A DNA stretch of 13,139 nucleotides from Acidobacteriota bacterium. GTDB lineage: Bacteria; Acidobacteriota; UBA6911; RPQK01. Below, one piece after another: positions 12,127 through 13,139 of the stretch. The DNA is taken from contig RPQK01000122.1 in NCBI GenBank assembly GCA_003819755.1, positions 1 to 13,139 on the forward strand, written 5' to 3'. A program made the translations under genes and the position numbers. Position 1 is the first letter of the stretch. Each line of letters begins with the position of its first letter. Under the pieces are notes generated by a model. The model did not search any database. It had not been told where the DNA came from and saw only the letters and a list, made by a program, of their open reading frames with translations.

Positions 12127-13139
12127 CAGGCTGCCTCCACAGCTTCCCTGGAAATGTAGATAGATCGCGACTGTTCCTCTCGCAACGCGATGAGGGCGCC
12201 GCGAATTCGATAAGCGATCGGGTCTCCTCCCGGGCTCCTCATCACGGCTTCGATGACCGTGCCGGGTAAGATGCCCAGATCCATCAGTCGGCGCCGCTCG
12301 TGTTTGCGGCACGTCTGGGAGATCGAGGTGACGACTGCTTTTTGTCCCGGTTGAAGGGTCGTCAATGGATCGCCCTTATCTTGTTCGCCCGCCTCCTCCG
12401 CAAGAGGAACGACGCTGACCAGAGCGGCGAGCGCGGGCGAGAGAACCTGCTCCCCGTCCCTTGCCCAGATACGCACGCGCTTTTCCGACCCTGCGAGAAG
12501 CTGGATCTGCATTCCCGGATAGATCCCGGCGGCCACCAGCTGCTCGTACAGAGGTTCAGGTTCGTCCTCGATGTGGGCGATCACCGCCCATTCGCCGGGC
12601 GTAAGGGTTGTCAAGGACCGGCCATTGTGGGGCGGCAACTCGCCCGCAGCCGTGGGAATGGGGTCGCCGTGAGGATCGTAGGCTGGATTGCCCAATCCTG
12701 CGGCGAGGGCGTCCACCTCTTCCTTAGTCAGGCTGTGCTCCCGCCGGTTAGCTTCTCGATGCCACGCGGCCTCGACCATCCCGGTTTCGTCTGCGAGGTA
12801 GCGCTCCCAGACGCGATGCGCCCGCACAACTCTGATGGCGTGATCACGACCCTCCTCGGTCAGATGGAGAACTTCTGTCTCCGTCACCGGCCCCGGGGCG
12901 TCTTCACTGCCCGAGCGCCTCAGAAACTCACGGGATTCCAGCTCTCTAATGACGCCGTCTGCTTTCCTCGCGGAGACCTCAAGCGCCTGGATCAAACCTT
13001 CGCGATGGGCAGGCCGGCGCTCATACTCGCACACGTGGAGATACTTCAGCGCATCCTCAATCAGGACCCGCTCGGACAGGAGTCGGAGCCGCCCCCATTT
13101 CTCCAGCACCCCCCCACGTCTGATCACCCACCAGGCGAG
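12126..13139 (-). CDS. DtxR-type metalloregulator fused to two FeoA domains (5' end probably outside window)
   Basis: The frame is open to the right edge (LAWWVIRRGG before GTG 13127), so the start is either that GTG or beyond the window. Residues below count from the GTG. Residues 20-95 form the DtxR winged helix (ERVLIEDALKYLH, SARKADGVIRELESREFL, LHLTEEGRDHA). Residues 96-158 form the metal-binding dimerisation domain (RAHRVWERYL, HREANRREH, GNPAYDPHGDPIP). Residues 171-242 and 254-326 are two FeoA/SH3-like domains (LTPGEWAVIAHI with GIYPG; LQPGQKAVVTSI with LMDLGILPG). By alignment H104, E108, H123, E130 and H131 match DtxR H79, E83, H98, E105 and H106, but the primary-site cysteine C102 (Glu in MntR) is N127 here. 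It would sense Fe(II) or Mn(II) and control iron uptake, and its FeoA parts may contact FeoB. It overlaps the GTPase gene by one base. Confidence 0.88.
   Translation of the reverse strand, partial: LAWWVIRRGGVLEKWGRLRLLSERVLIEDALKYLHVCEYERRPAHREGLIQALEVSARKADGVIRELESREFLRRSGSEDAPGPVTETEVLHLTEEGRDHAIRVVRAHRVWERYLADETGMVEAAWHREANRREHSLTKEEVDALAAGLGNPAYDPHGDPIPTAAGELPPHNGRSLTTLTPGEWAVIAHIEDEPEPLYEQLVAAGIYPGMQIQLLAGSEKRVRIWARDGEQVLSPALAALVSVVPLAEEAGEQDKGDPLTTLQPGQKAVVTSISQTCRKHERRRLMDLGILPGTVIEAVMRSPGGDPIAYRIRGALIALREEQSRSIYISREAVEAA
12134..12138 (-). promoter_or_regulatory. Ribosome binding site of the FeoB GTPase gene
   Basis: CCTCC on the plus strand reads GGAGG on the minus strand, 7 bases before the ATG at 12126 and inside the end of the regulator gene. 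With the TGATG overlap it supports coupled translation and fixes the shorter start. Confidence 0.75.

Overview
The window is a GC-rich stretch of a Gram-negative-type bacterial chromosome with short intergenic gaps (none above about 180 bases). The gene content resembles environmental Acidobacteriota or related phyla: a multihaem cytochrome fused to HEAT and TPR repeats, a LolA-like secreted protein, a Tat-exported two-subunit molybdenum hydroxylase, DUF169, and a split FeoB with a DtxR-FeoA fusion. This placement is inferred from gene style only; no rRNA, tRNA or other marker gene is present.

Layout. (1) Bases 2-238 (+) hold the tail of a probable family 2 glycosyltransferase that enters from the left. 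(2) Bases 346-4067 (-) carry three exported-protein genes in the same direction: an octahaem cytochrome c with HEAT and TPR repeats, a LolA-like periplasmic protein and a small cysteine-rich exported protein. (3) Bases 4248-4811 (-) encode a single-span membrane protein with a methionine/glycine/proline-rich tail. (4) Bases 4936-8495 (+) encode a DUF169 protein and then a [2Fe-2S] subunit and a molybdopterin subunit of an IorAB-like enzyme. (5) Bases 8645-9835 (+) encode an AlkZ-like winged-helix protein. (6) Bases 9881-13139 (-) form a tightly coupled ferrous-iron operon: DtxR-FeoA-FeoA fusion regulator, separate FeoB GTPase, separate FeoB membrane permease. The regulator runs to, and probably past, the right edge.

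How the genes fit together. The feo operon would import Fe(II), with the regulator and transporter genes overlapping by one or four bases, so translation is probably coupled. The cytochrome block and the Tat-exported oxidase suggest an active periplasmic redox compartment, but no direct link between the blocks can be shown here.

The most unusual non-coding structure is a set of short-period (9-10 base) tandem repeats in the gaps. One family, with core TTSAGGTCY, appears three times as hairpins at gene ends and includes a perfect 33-bp inverted repeat at 4151-4225. Two further families, with cores GGGACAAC and TCCGTGTTCG, occupy other gaps. No CRISPR array, insertion sequence or RNA gene was seen, and I do not see a clear new defence or mobile system.
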